From: Flavobacteriales bacterium
Lineage (GTDB): Bacteria; Bacteroidota; Bacteroidia; Flavobacteriales_F; PHOS-HE28
Assembly (NCBI GenBank): GCA_016710015.1
Contig: JADJLR010000004.1
Span: forward strand, 300,365-364,364
Length of the DNA stretch: 64,000 nt
Direction: 5' to 3'
Part shown: positions 8,578 to 16,986 of the stretch, in pieces
Numbering within the stretch: the stretch's first letter is position 1
Layout of the letters: each line of letters opens with the position of its first letter
Notes under the pieces: generated by a model
What the model was told of the DNA's origin: nothing
The model's database searches: none
The model's input: the letters and a program-made list of their open reading frames with translations, nothing else
Made by a program: the position numbers and the translations under genes

Positions 8578-10081
8578 ATGAGTCTCAAGTCCGCACTCGC
8601 AAAACCCTATGCACGTCGCGTTACGGAAGCGGTGATGAAGCGTGCTTTGGATCCGGGCGTTACCCAGCAGAAGGTCCTCGCCGAGTTGGTACGCTTCGCT
8701 GGCGATACCACTTTTGGAAAAGAACATAACCTGCACGATGTTCGCACGCACCACGATCTGATACAGGCCATTCCGCTTCGGGACTATGAAGGTTTCGCTC
8801 CGTACATCGAGAGGATCCGGTTCGGAGAGGACGATGTGTTGTGGCCCGGAAAGCCGCTCTACCTGTGCAAGACCAGTGGCACCACCAGCGGTGCGAAGTA
8901 CATCCCCATCACCCAAGAGAGCCTATCGAACCATATCGGTAGTGCGCGCCGTGCCCTGCTCGCGTACATCGCACATAGTGGTCGAACGGATTTCGTGGAT
9001 GGGAAAATGATCTTCTTGCAGGGCAGTCCTGTCTTGGACAAGAGCGGGCACATTCCTTCCGGCAGGCTCAGCGGCATCGTGGCGAATCATGTGCCGACAT
9101 ATCTCCTTCGCAACCGTCTGCCTTCGTTCAAGACCAACAGCATACCCGACTGGGAGACCAAGGTAGAGGCCATCGTGGGCGAGACCATGCACACGGACCT
9201 GCGGCTCATCAGTGGCATACCGGCTTGGGTGCAGATGTACTTCGAACGGCTTCTGGCACGTACAGGGAAGCGAACTGTAAAGCAGGTGTTCCCCAACTTC
9301 TCACTCTTCGTGTATGGTGGTGTCAACTATGCGCCGTACCGCAGCCGCATGGAAGCGTTGATCGGAACCAGCGTACCGAGCGTGGAACTCTTTCCAGCCA
9401 GCGAAGGCTTCATCGCCTACCAGGACAAGAACCCGGAAGAAGGGTTATTGCTCGTTCTGGACAATGGCATCTACTATGGGTTCCTACCCGTTGACGACCA
9501 ACCCTCAACAACCCAACAACAACCCAACTCCCAACAAGGCATTATCCATTGACGAGGTTGAAGTGGGCGTGCAATATGCGCTGGTCCTCTATACCAACGC
9601 CGGGCTGTGGGGCTACGAGATCGGGGATACCGTGAAATTCGTTTCGCTTTCCCCGCCGCGGATCGTCGTTACGGGGCGCACCAAACACTTTACCAGCGCC
9701 TTTGGCGAGCATGTGATCGCAGAGGAGGTGGAGGGTGCACTGAAGGATGCCATGGCGCAAATGCCCTGCGAGGTCAGCGAATTCACGGTTGCTCCACAGT
9801 TAGCACCAACTGAAGGTCTGCCCTACCACGAGTGGTTCATCGAATTCGCCCATGCCCCCGTGGACAAGTCACGCTTCGCCGAATTGATCGACGCAGCCTT
9901 GCAGAAGAGGAACGCGTATTACAAGGATCTGGTAACTGGAAAAGTGCTGCGACCGTTGGTGGTCCATGCGCTATCGCACGGTGCTTTTGTAGCGTGGATG
10001 AAAGCACGCGGCATGAACGACGCGCAGAGCAAAGTGCCCCGGCTGGCGAATGATCGCCGGTATGTGGACGGTCTCGCCTAA
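8578..10081 (+). CDS. GH3 auxin-responsive-promoter family protein, split by a frameshift
   Basis: Member of the GH3 acyl-adenylating family; plant members conjugate amino acids to hormones, while the bacterial role is unknown. The N-terminal part (8578 to about 9500) has the ATP-binding motif KTSGTTSGAKYIPI and the family signature YGGVNYAPYRSRME. The rest (about 9540-10081) is one frame away and continues with LSIDEVEVGVQYALVLYTN, GRTKHFTSAFGEH and the closing KVPRLANDRRYVD. Together they give a normal length of about 500 residues. The break lies in a CAA/CCC-rich low-complexity tract at 9497-9540, which family members normally replace with a short loop. Sequence error, true inactivation or slippage in this tract are all possible. 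Confidence 0.85.
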
Positions 10082-10239
10082 CCGATCACTTGCGCTTGTG
10101 GATAGCGCTTCTTCCAGAACTCCAGAGCCTTCAGGCTGGCCAGTGTGATCACCGTACGGTGGTCCAAGCGAACCTTGATGGCCTTGAGTCCTTCTTTGAT
10201 CGGCTGGGTCAGGATGAGTTTCTTCTTTGCGCGTGGCAT
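10078..10239 (-). CDS. Small conserved basic protein, unknown function
   Basis: A 53-residue protein starting MPRAKKKLILTQPIKEGLK, strongly Lys/Arg-rich and ending in a helix with WKKRYPQAQVIG. No cysteine pairs, signal or membrane segment. Its stop overlaps the GH3 stop on the other strand by four bases. I believe similar short proteins occur in other Flavobacteriales, but cannot confirm this here; basic character would suit binding to nucleic acid, which is only a guess. The upstream extension to 10266 is unlikely. Confidence 0.5.
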   Translation of the reverse strand: MPRAKKKLILTQPIKEGLKAIKVRLDHRTVITLASLKALEFWKKRYPQAQVIG

Positions 10240-10444
10240 GATGAAGCAGATTTGGTACACGAGCACATACGCGGATCCCGTGCCAATGGTTCGTGGTTCG
10301 GGGTGGAAAGCGTTGGAACGTACGGTGGACGCGGATCTATCGATCGGAACCGTGTCGTGACAAAGACAGGCAGAATGTCATGGCGGGGTGGATCTGCCCC
10401 GATAATGTGGCGGAACTTTCGGTACGATGCGGACATTTGCACCC

Positions 10445-11398
10445 ATGAACGGGCGGATCGGTAGCGATGTTGAACATGCGGCGGCGTTGTTGCGGTCCGG
10501 AGAGGTCGTTGCCATCCCTACGGAAACAGTGTACGGTCTGGCTGCGAATACCTTCGATGAAGGTGCCGTTCTGAATATCTTCACGATCAAGGAGCGGCCC
10601 AGTTTCGACCCGCTCATCGTACACATCGCCGAACGCGATCATGTCATGCGTGTCGCGAAGGAGTTGCCCCAAGGAGCGCAAGAATTGATGGATGCCTTTT
10701 GGCCGGGTCCACTCACGCTGGTTCTTCCAAAGCGTCCCGAAGTACCGGACCTGGTCACCAGCGGATTGGATTCCGTCGCCGTTCGTATGCCCGCACATCC
10801 CATGACCGCGGCGCTGCTACGCGAAGTGGGCGTTCCACTTGCGGCCCCCAGTGCGAATCCGTTCGGCTACATCAGCCCCACGACGGCCCAACATGTCGCG
10901 GATCAGCTCGGTACCAAGGTGCCGTACATTCTGGATGGTGGGCCCTGTGCGGTGGGCGTGGAAAGCACCATAGTAGGTTGGGATCCACAACAACGGCGGT
11001 GGGTGCTGTATCGTCCCGGCGGAATTCCCGTGGAACGGATCGAAGCCTTGATCGGGAGTGTCGGCATGTCGGATCCCTCGAAGTTGCACATGGCACCGGG
11101 GATGCTTGAGAGCCATTATGCGCCACACAAACCCGTGCATGTGGGCGATGTGTCGGCCCTGCTGAAACGCTACGCCGGTCGGTCCGTTGGTGTTATCAGT
11201 TTCAGCACGGAATACGAAGCGGACCGCTGTGAAATGCTTTCGGTGGATCGGGACCTCGCTGAAGCCGCCCGCAACCTCTTCGCCGTGTTGCGGGAGTTGG
11301 ATGCCAGCGATTGCGCCCTGATCATTGCGGAGCAATTCCCGGAAGAAGGCTTGGGACGGGCCATCAACGACCGGTTGCGCAGGGCTTCGGCCCGGTAG
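10445..11398 (+). CDS. sua5: L-threonylcarbamoyladenylate synthase, Sua5 type
   Basis: Makes threonylcarbamoyl-AMP from Thr, bicarbonate and ATP for the t6A37 modification of ANN-decoding tRNAs. The YrdC domain fills residues about 5-195 (PTETVYGLAAN, KERPSFDPLIVHI, WPGPLTLVLPK, PLAAPSANPFGYISPT), and a linker LHMAPGMLESHYAPHKP leads to the C-terminal Sua5 domain, as in the long Sua5 form rather than short TsaC. An ATG at 10427 is also in frame; 10445 was preferred because a GACATTTG -7-like box lies five bases before it. Confidence 0.93.
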   Translation: MNGRIGSDVEHAAALLRSGEVVAIPTETVYGLAANTFDEGAVLNIFTIKERPSFDPLIVHIAERDHVMRVAKELPQGAQELMDAFWPGPLTLVLPKRPEVPDLVTSGLDSVAVRMPAHPMTAALLREVGVPLAAPSANPFGYISPTTAQHVADQLGTKVPYILDGGPCAVGVESTIVGWDPQQRRWVLYRPGGIPVERIEALIGSVGMSDPSKLHMAPGMLESHYAPHKPVHVGDVSALLKRYAGRSVGVISFSTEYEADRCEMLSVDRDLAEAARNLFAVLRELDASDCALIIAEQFPEEGLGRAINDRLRRASAR

Positions 11399-11521
11399 TT
11401 TGGTCGAAGATCGGACCCCGACCCGTCGGATCGAACGTGCTGGATGTTCAAGATCGATCGACCCCACCGGTGGGAGGGCGCGTTCTTGTGCTTACCTTGA
11501 GGCTCGATCAAACCACTCTCC

Positions 11522-11908
11522 ATGAGCACCACCCTCAATTCCAAAGAGCTCACGTTGGTCTACGACGGTAGTACCTCCGAAGGCAAGAAGGCCTTGGCAT
11601 ACGCTTATTCCTTAGCGCCACGGGTGAACAAGCAGGACGTGAACGAAGTGAGCCTCTCCAGCACCTTTGTCCGCCAAGTGGTGAAGCAATTGAATTTGCG
11701 GCCGAAGGACCTTTTGAATCGCGCCCATCCGTACTACCAAGCGCATGTGCGTGGCCGCGATCTGGATATGGAAGGTTGGCTGCACGTGGTCGTGCGGAAC
11801 CCGCAATTGTGGAAGGCACCGGTCGCGCTGTTGGGTGATCGGGCGGTGCTTTGCGAGCCAGCGTCGCTGATCTACACTTTGGCAGAGGCGCAGCGGAAGG
11901 CGCAATAG
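11522..11908 (+). CDS. ArsC/Spx-like thioredoxin-fold protein lacking the catalytic Cys
   Basis: A 128-residue protein of the arsenate reductase-like fold. The N-terminal pattern LVYDGSTSEGKKALAYA aligns with the ArsC segment YNPxCSxSRKAL, but the redox Cys is replaced by Thr, and the only Cys (VLCEPASLI) is in the C-terminal part. It therefore cannot act as a standard arsenate reductase. RNPQLWKAPVALLGDRAVLC matches the usual ArsC ending RNPxLLxRPIVxxG. Function unknown; it is a single gene between sua5 and dxr. Confidence 0.7.
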   Translation: MSTTLNSKELTLVYDGSTSEGKKALAYAYSLAPRVNKQDVNEVSLSSTFVRQVVKQLNLRPKDLLNRAHPYYQAHVRGRDLDMEGWLHVVVRNPQLWKAPVALLGDRAVLCEPASLIYTLAEAQRKAQ

Positions 11909-12001
11909 GACATCGCCATTCCTTGGGGAAGCGCGATCTTTGCACGTTTTCCGACCGAATTGGTTGTTCATGGATGCATGAGCATTTGGTCGCATGCGCA
12001 C

Positions 12002-13162
12002 ATGAAGAAAGTCGCCATTCTCGGGTCCACCGGGTCCATCGGAACCCAAGCGTTGGACGTGATCCGCGAACAGTCGGCCCATTTCCAAGTGGAACTGCTT
12101 TCCTGTGGCAACAACGTGGACCTCCTGGTGAAGCAAGCATTGGAGTTCAAGCCGAATGCTGTGGTGATCGGCGATACCACGAAGCTGGAACAGACCAAGG
12201 ACATCCTCTTTCCGCAAGGCATCAAGGTGTTCGCTGGTGCGGATGCGTTGGAACAAGCCGTGCAGATGGAGGGCATCGAACTGGTGCTCACCGCGTTGGT
12301 CGGCTATGCCGGGCTGCGGCCCACGATGGCGGCCATCGAAGCAGGCAAGCACATCGCACTGGCCAACAAGGAGACCTTGGTGGTGGCGGGTGAGTTGGTC
12401 ACCAAGGCCGCACGTGCAAAGGGCGTGAACCTCTATCCGGTGGACAGCGAGCACAGCGCCATCTTCCAGTGTCTGGTCGGCGAATGGCAGAATCCCATCG
12501 AAAAGATCGTCCTCACCGCTAGCGGAGGCCCGTTCCGAGGATGGACCCGCGAGGAATTGGCGAAGGCCACCAAGGCCCAAGCATTGAAGCATCCGAACTG
12601 GAACATGGGCGCCAAGATCACGATCGACAGTGCCAGTATGATGAACAAAGGCCTGGAAGCCATCGAGGCGAAGTGGCTATTCGAACTACGCCCGGATCAG
12701 ATCGAGATCATCGTGCATCCGCAGAGCATCATCCACAGCATCGTGCAATTCCGCGACGGTAGCATGAAATCGCAGTTGGGTCTGCCGGACATGAAGTTGC
12801 CGATCCAATATGCCATGGCCTATCCGGATCGCTTACCGACGAACTGGCCGCGATTCGATTTCGCGAAATGCACGGCATTCACCTTCGAACGCCCGGACCT
12901 TGGGGCCTTCCGCAACTTGGCCTTGGCGATGGAGGCCATGGATCGTGGTGGAAATGCACCGTGCGTCCTCAACGCGGCGAACGAAGTGGCCGTGGATCTT
13001 TTCCTTTCCGACCGGATCGGTTTCTTGGAGATGAGCGACCTCATCGCACACACCATGGAAGCCGTGCCATTCATTCCTGAACCTGAACTCGCCGATCTCG
13101 AGGCCAGCGATGCCGAAGCCCGGCGCGTAGCCCTCGAACCCACCCCTGCATGGAAGTCCTGA
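12002..13162 (+). CDS. dxr: 1-deoxy-D-xylulose 5-phosphate reductoisomerase
   Basis: Second enzyme of the MEP isoprenoid pathway, converting DXP to MEP with NADPH. The 386-residue product starts MKKVAILGSTGSIGTQALDV (NADPH-binding loop) and contains ANKETLVVAGELV, the metal-binding PVDSEHSAIFQCL, the flexible loop region with LTASGGPFRGW, and IDSASMMNKGLE. All key stretches are intact. The frame opens earlier with TTG at 11960, but the ATG at 12002 gives the family start. The gene overlaps rseP by 13 bases, so the two are translated together. A GATCTTTG box lies at 11935-11942. Confidence 0.97.
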   Translation: MKKVAILGSTGSIGTQALDVIREQSAHFQVELLSCGNNVDLLVKQALEFKPNAVVIGDTTKLEQTKDILFPQGIKVFAGADALEQAVQMEGIELVLTALVGYAGLRPTMAAIEAGKHIALANKETLVVAGELVTKAARAKGVNLYPVDSEHSAIFQCLVGEWQNPIEKIVLTASGGPFRGWTREELAKATKAQALKHPNWNMGAKITIDSASMMNKGLEAIEAKWLFELRPDQIEIIVHPQSIIHSIVQFRDGSMKSQLGLPDMKLPIQYAMAYPDRLPTNWPRFDFAKCTAFTFERPDLGAFRNLALAMEAMDRGGNAPCVLNAANEVAVDLFLSDRIGFLEMSDLIAHTMEAVPFIPEPELADLEASDAEARRVALEPTPAWKS

Positions 13163-14493
13163 TCAAAGCAACGCAGCTTTTGCTGTCCCTTTCCATACTC
13201 GTCATCCTGCACGAGATGGGCCACTTCCTTCCCGCGCGTTGGTTCAAGATCCGGGTGGAGAAGTTCTACCTCTTCTTCGACCCGTGGTTCTCCTTGTTCA
13301 AGAAGCAAGTGGGCGATACCGAGTACGGCGTGGGCTGGCTACCCTTGGGAGGGTATGTGAAGATCAGCGGTATGGTGGATGAGAGCATGGACAAGGCGCA
13401 GATGGCCAAACCACCCGAGCCGTGGGAATTCCGCAGCAAGCCTGCTTGGCAACGCCTCATCGTTATGGTCGGCGGTGTCACTGTGAACCTCCTGTTGGGC
13501 ATGCTCATTTACATCGGCGTGCTCTTCACCTGGGGGCGGGAATACCTGCCTACGGACCAAGCCATGTTCGGCATCCATCCGAGCAAAACACTGTCAGCGC
13601 AAGGCGTTCAAGAAGGTGACCGCCTTGTTCGTGTCGAGGGGGTGGCACCAAAGACCATCGGTGATGCGCAACGCATGATCCTGATCGATGGTGCTCGGGA
13701 TCTCGAGCTTGTGCGTGGAGGTGATCCGGTCCGGGTGCAACTCGACCCCGAGTTCGGGTCACTGGCGTTGGGCAATGGCGAGAAGGAGATCATGGCGGTG
13801 CGTTTGCCCTTCTATGTGGATACGGTACGACCCGGCATGAACGCCGCCAAAAGCGACCTTCGGAAAGGCGATCGCATCTTGGCCGTGGATGGAACACCGA
13901 CCTTGTTCTTCGAGGACTTCCGCAAGTTGCTGCAAGAGAAGAAGGACCAGACGATCGCCATCGCCTTGGTGCGTGGTCCGGATACGTTGAATGTCCCTGT
14001 GACCGTGGACGCTTCCGGCTTGGTAGGCATCGGTCCGGAAACCTATTCCGAGCTCGAGGCGCGTGGGTTGGGCTTCAAGACCGTGAAGGAATCCTACGGA
14101 CTACTGGCCTCCATTCCTGCAGGGATCACGTATGGCATGGAAACACTCACGGGCTACGTGAGTTCCATGAAGTTGCTCTTCACGAAGTCCGGTGCGGAAC
14201 AGATCGGTGGTTTCGGCGCGATCGGTAACATGTTCCCCGGCACATGGAATTGGCAAGCGTTCTGGACCATGACGGCCTTCCTCAGCATCATTCTGGCCTT
14301 CATGAACATCCTTCCCATTCCGGCTTTGGATGGCGGGCATGTGATGTTCCTGCTCTACGAGATGATCACCAAGCGGGTACCGAACCAACGCGTCATGGAA
14401 GTGGCGCAGATGGTGGGCATGGTGCTTCTCCTCAGTCTGCTGCTGTACGCCAACGGCAACGACCTCTTCAAAGGGCTTACGGGCCGCATGTGA
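13150..14493 (+). CDS. rseP: Site-2 protease RseP family zinc metallopeptidase
   Basis: Inner-membrane protease that cuts transmembrane substrates, such as anti-sigma factors. The 447-residue product has HEMGH at residues 21-25 in the first membrane helix, two PDZ-like regions (about 125-210 and 225-310), and the third zinc ligand in ALDGGH (Asp 394). The region FYLFFDPWFSLFKKQVGDTEYGVGWLPLGGY after the first helix contains the insertion seen in Bacteroidota homologues. Overlap with dxr is a common bacterial pairing. Confidence 0.93.
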   Translation: MEVLIKATQLLLSLSILVILHEMGHFLPARWFKIRVEKFYLFFDPWFSLFKKQVGDTEYGVGWLPLGGYVKISGMVDESMDKAQMAKPPEPWEFRSKPAWQRLIVMVGGVTVNLLLGMLIYIGVLFTWGREYLPTDQAMFGIHPSKTLSAQGVQEGDRLVRVEGVAPKTIGDAQRMILIDGARDLELVRGGDPVRVQLDPEFGSLALGNGEKEIMAVRLPFYVDTVRPGMNAAKSDLRKGDRILAVDGTPTLFFEDFRKLLQEKKDQTIAIALVRGPDTLNVPVTVDASGLVGIGPETYSELEARGLGFKTVKESYGLLASIPAGITYGMETLTGYVSSMKLLFTKSGAEQIGGFGAIGNMFPGTWNWQAFWTMTAFLSIILAFMNILPIPALDGGHVMFLLYEMITKRVPNQRVMEVAQMVGMVLLLSLLLYANGNDLFKGLTGRM

Positions 14494-14504
14494 ATCGAAA
14501 CAGC

Positions 14505-14984
14505 ATGGCGTTCGATGCCTGGACCGAATCACGGAAACAGCTGGTCAAATTCGGTTTGATCGGGGTGTTGGCCGTGCTCACCGACCTGGCCTGCTATTGG
14601 ATCTTCCTGAACCTCTTGCCCGAGGAGGTCGCGAACGGGACCATGCGCAACGAGATGGTGGCCAAAGCCCTCTCTTTCCTATGCGGGCTATTGGTCACGT
14701 ACCAATTCAATAAGCGCTGGACCTGGCGCCGCAAGGATCGTAACAACCGCCGCTTGGGGAAGTTCATGCTCACCTACGGCATCTCCTTGGTCCTCAATGT
14801 GGTCATCAACACGGGCATGCTGGAATTGTTGCACCGCCAGCCGCCCTTCACCAATTTGCCGTACAAGTACTTCATCGCCTTCGCAGTGGCCACTGGGCTG
14901 TGTGCATCATTCACCTTCTTGGGCCAGAAGTTCTGGATCTTCCGGAGTGAAGTGGGTCCTGTTCCGGAAGCGGACGCTGGGTAG
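14505..14984 (+). CDS. GtrA family membrane protein
   Basis: A 159-residue protein with four hydrophobic helices and the GtrA signatures QLVKFGLIGVLAVLTDLACYW near the start and KFWIFRSE at the end. Family members help flip or transfer polyprenyl-linked sugars. A GTG at 14490, overlapping the rseP stop, would add five residues. It follows rseP closely and probably shares its transcript. No glycosyltransferase gene lies next to it. Confidence 0.8.
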   Translation: MAFDAWTESRKQLVKFGLIGVLAVLTDLACYWIFLNLLPEEVANGTMRNEMVAKALSFLCGLLVTYQFNKRWTWRRKDRNNRRLGKFMLTYGISLVLNVVINTGMLELLHRQPPFTNLPYKYFIAFAVATGLCASFTFLGQKFWIFRSEVGPVPEADAG

Positions 14985-15022
14985 AACGGAACCTCTCGCA
15001 GCCGCATCGCGTATACAGCCCG

Positions 15023-15382
15023 ATGCATCATGTGGTCTTGGTAGAGGACGACGCCCTCGTCCGCAAGTTGTTGGAGAAACGGCTGATCGTCGCCGGTTGG
15101 CGGGTCAGTGCTTTTCGTGACGGACGCACACTTGGTGCTTTTCTCGCAGCCGACCCGGCCGACCTGATCCTGCTGGACATGGGTCTGCCGCACATCGACG
15201 GATTGTCACTGGTCGAGTCCATTCGCGCACAAGGCGTAGAGACCCCGGTGTTGATCCTTACCGCATACGACCTGCCCCACCTCTACGCCACCGTCCGCAG
15301 CACGGGTGCCAACGACTTGGTGCAAAAGCCCTACGATACCGAAGAGTTGATCCAGCGCATGGCGCGTTTGGTGGCCGCTTGA
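15023..15382 (+). CDS. Single-domain response regulator (CheY-like)
   Basis: A 119-residue protein that consists of one receiver domain. The acidic pair ED/DD (residues 8-10), the phospho-acceptor D52 (LLDMGLP), T80 (LILTAY) and K102 (QKPYD) are all in place, so it should be phosphorylated. There is no output domain and no adjacent kinase; partner unknown. It begins 38 bases after gtrA. Confidence 0.85.
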   Translation: MHHVVLVEDDALVRKLLEKRLIVAGWRVSAFRDGRTLGAFLAADPADLILLDMGLPHIDGLSLVESIRAQGVETPVLILTAYDLPHLYATVRSTGANDLVQKPYDTEELIQRMARLVAA

Positions 15383-15401
15383 CCCCGACCTTCGCGGTGC
15401 T

Positions 15402-16439
15402 TTGTCCGCACCTTCCTTCACACACGATGTTCTGATCATCGGCCAGGGTTTGGCCGGTGCCGTGCTGTCCGAGACCCTCGCGCTACAGGGCAAAAGGGTT
15501 TGCGTATTCGATCGTCCGCAGGCTGGGCGGTCGAGTGCGGTGGCGGCCGGGATGGTGAATCCGATCGTGTTGCGGCGGACCATTCCCAGTTGGCGCGCTT
15601 CGGAGATGCTGGCGATCGCAGGTGCATTCTACCGCGAGTTGGAGATGCGCTACGATACCACCTTCTGGCATCCCCTCACCTTGGCAGCGATCTTCCCGAC
15701 CGCACAGGAGGCGGGCATCTGGCAGTTGCGTACGAAGGATCCGGAGATCGCTCCCTTCCTCGAACGGGAAAGCACCGCCGACGTGGCGCTGGAGAGTTTA
15801 CCCAGACCCTATGGCCATGGTGTGGTGAAGCGCTGCGGGTGGTTGGATGTGCAAGGCTTTCTGGATCAACATCGTGCGCGATGGTCCAAGGCCGGCGATC
15901 TAGTGGAAACCTCGGTTGCGCCTTCGGATCACATTCCTGTTCCGGGAGGTGTCCGCATCCACGAGCGCAGTGCGCCTGTCGTGGTGTATTGCGAAGGTCC
16001 GTTCTCTGCATACCCCGGCTTGGTTCCGGTCCGCGGTGAAGGGCTCACCGTTCGGGTGCCTGGCCTCGATCTACAGTGCGCCGTACACCGGGGCGTTTTC
16101 CTGCTCCCAATCGGTGATCAGACCTATCGGGTCGGAGCCACGTTCGCGTGGGACGATGTGTGGAGCGGCCCCACCACCGAAGCACGCCATTACCTCACGG
16201 ACCGCTTGGAGCGGCTACTGGAACGCCCATTCGAAGTGGTGGACCATTGGGCCGGTGTTCGACCGACATCCCGGGATCGCCGTCCGATCATTGGTCGCAT
16301 CGGAGCGTATGAAGCGGTGTTCAATGGCTTGGGTTCGCGCGGCGTGTTGTTGGCACCGTGGAGTGCACAGCATTTGACGGACCACTTGTTCAAAGCCGCA
16401 CCCTTGGATGCGGAGGTGGATCCAGTGCGTTTCGCATGA
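15402..16439 (+). CDS. FAD-dependent oxidoreductase of the DAO family
   Basis: A 345-residue protein with an N-terminal dinucleotide-binding fold (VLIIGQGLAGAVLSETLALQGK) followed by the second FAD contact region (VFDRPQAGRSSAVAAGMVNP). The C-terminal pattern WAGVRPTSRDRRPIIGRI and NGLGSRGVLLAPWSA is typical of glycine/D-amino-acid oxidases and the MnmC oxidase domain. The substrate cannot be deduced. The start is TTG at 15402, because no ATG or GTG precedes the FAD motif at a sensible distance. Its stop touches the stop of yecM on the other strand. Confidence 0.8.
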   Translation: MSAPSFTHDVLIIGQGLAGAVLSETLALQGKRVCVFDRPQAGRSSAVAAGMVNPIVLRRTIPSWRASEMLAIAGAFYRELEMRYDTTFWHPLTLAAIFPTAQEAGIWQLRTKDPEIAPFLERESTADVALESLPRPYGHGVVKRCGWLDVQGFLDQHRARWSKAGDLVETSVAPSDHIPVPGGVRIHERSAPVVVYCEGPFSAYPGLVPVRGEGLTVRVPGLDLQCAVHRGVFLLPIGDQTYRVGATFAWDDVWSGPTTEARHYLTDRLERLLERPFEVVDHWAGVRPTSRDRRPIIGRIGAYEAVFNGLGSRGVLLAPWSAQHLTDHLFKAAPLDAEVDPVRFA

Positions 16440-16946
16440 TCAAGACCTTTCGTCCATGATCACATCGGCCAAGGCACGTCGGTGGAATTTCACGCTGCAA
16501 CCATCGTAGTTCAACCGAACACAAGCGTTCATGGGTTTGTCCGCTCCGGAAAGATCCCAAGGCAATTGCGGGTACCGCGATGCGAAGACGGCCGGTTCTA
16601 CATCGATCACGAATTCGGCATGTTCCCAACCTTCGGGGTAGGGGCTGCCCGGTTTGGGTGCAGGCAATTCGATCACGTTGATCCGCCGCTCCCGATGGAC
16701 GAGCGCAACGTGCAAAGCGTAGGTGGCAATGGGCCGACCGCCGACCGAATGTTCGCCGAGCAAGGTGCCTTCAGTCGATAGTAGGGCCTTCATCTCATCA
16801 TAGCGTTGTGTGGTGGCCACACGGAAGCACAAATGGTCCATGGCGAAGGGTTGTGCATCCACGCTATCCGCATCCAATGCAGCGAACACGTGATCGAGGA
16901 AGTGGGCAACGGGCGGCAAGGTCATCGCGGGGCGAAGATCGCTCAT
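16440..16946 (-). CDS. yecM: VOC-fold protein of the YecM family
   Basis: A 168-residue protein resembling E. coli YecM: DHLCFRVATTQRYDEMKALL near residue 40, a central IATYAL...RINVIELPAPKPGSPYPEGWEHAEFVI and the C-terminal VRLNYDGCSVKFHRRAL. The His and Glu positions fit a vicinal-oxygen-chelate metal site, but the reaction is unknown. The frame is open to 17132; ATG at 16946 matches the family length and avoids overlap with the large gene that starts on the other strand. Confidence 0.8.
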   Translation of the reverse strand: MSDLRPAMTLPPVAHFLDHVFAALDADSVDAQPFAMDHLCFRVATTQRYDEMKALLSTEGTLLGEHSVGGRPIATYALHVALVHRERRINVIELPAPKPGSPYPEGWEHAEFVIDVEPAVFASRYPQLPWDLSGADKPMNACVRLNYDGCSVKFHRRALADVIMDERS

Positions 16947-16986
16947 GCGCGCACGGCTGCACAGGGTTGCTTCCGACAAGGGGTCT

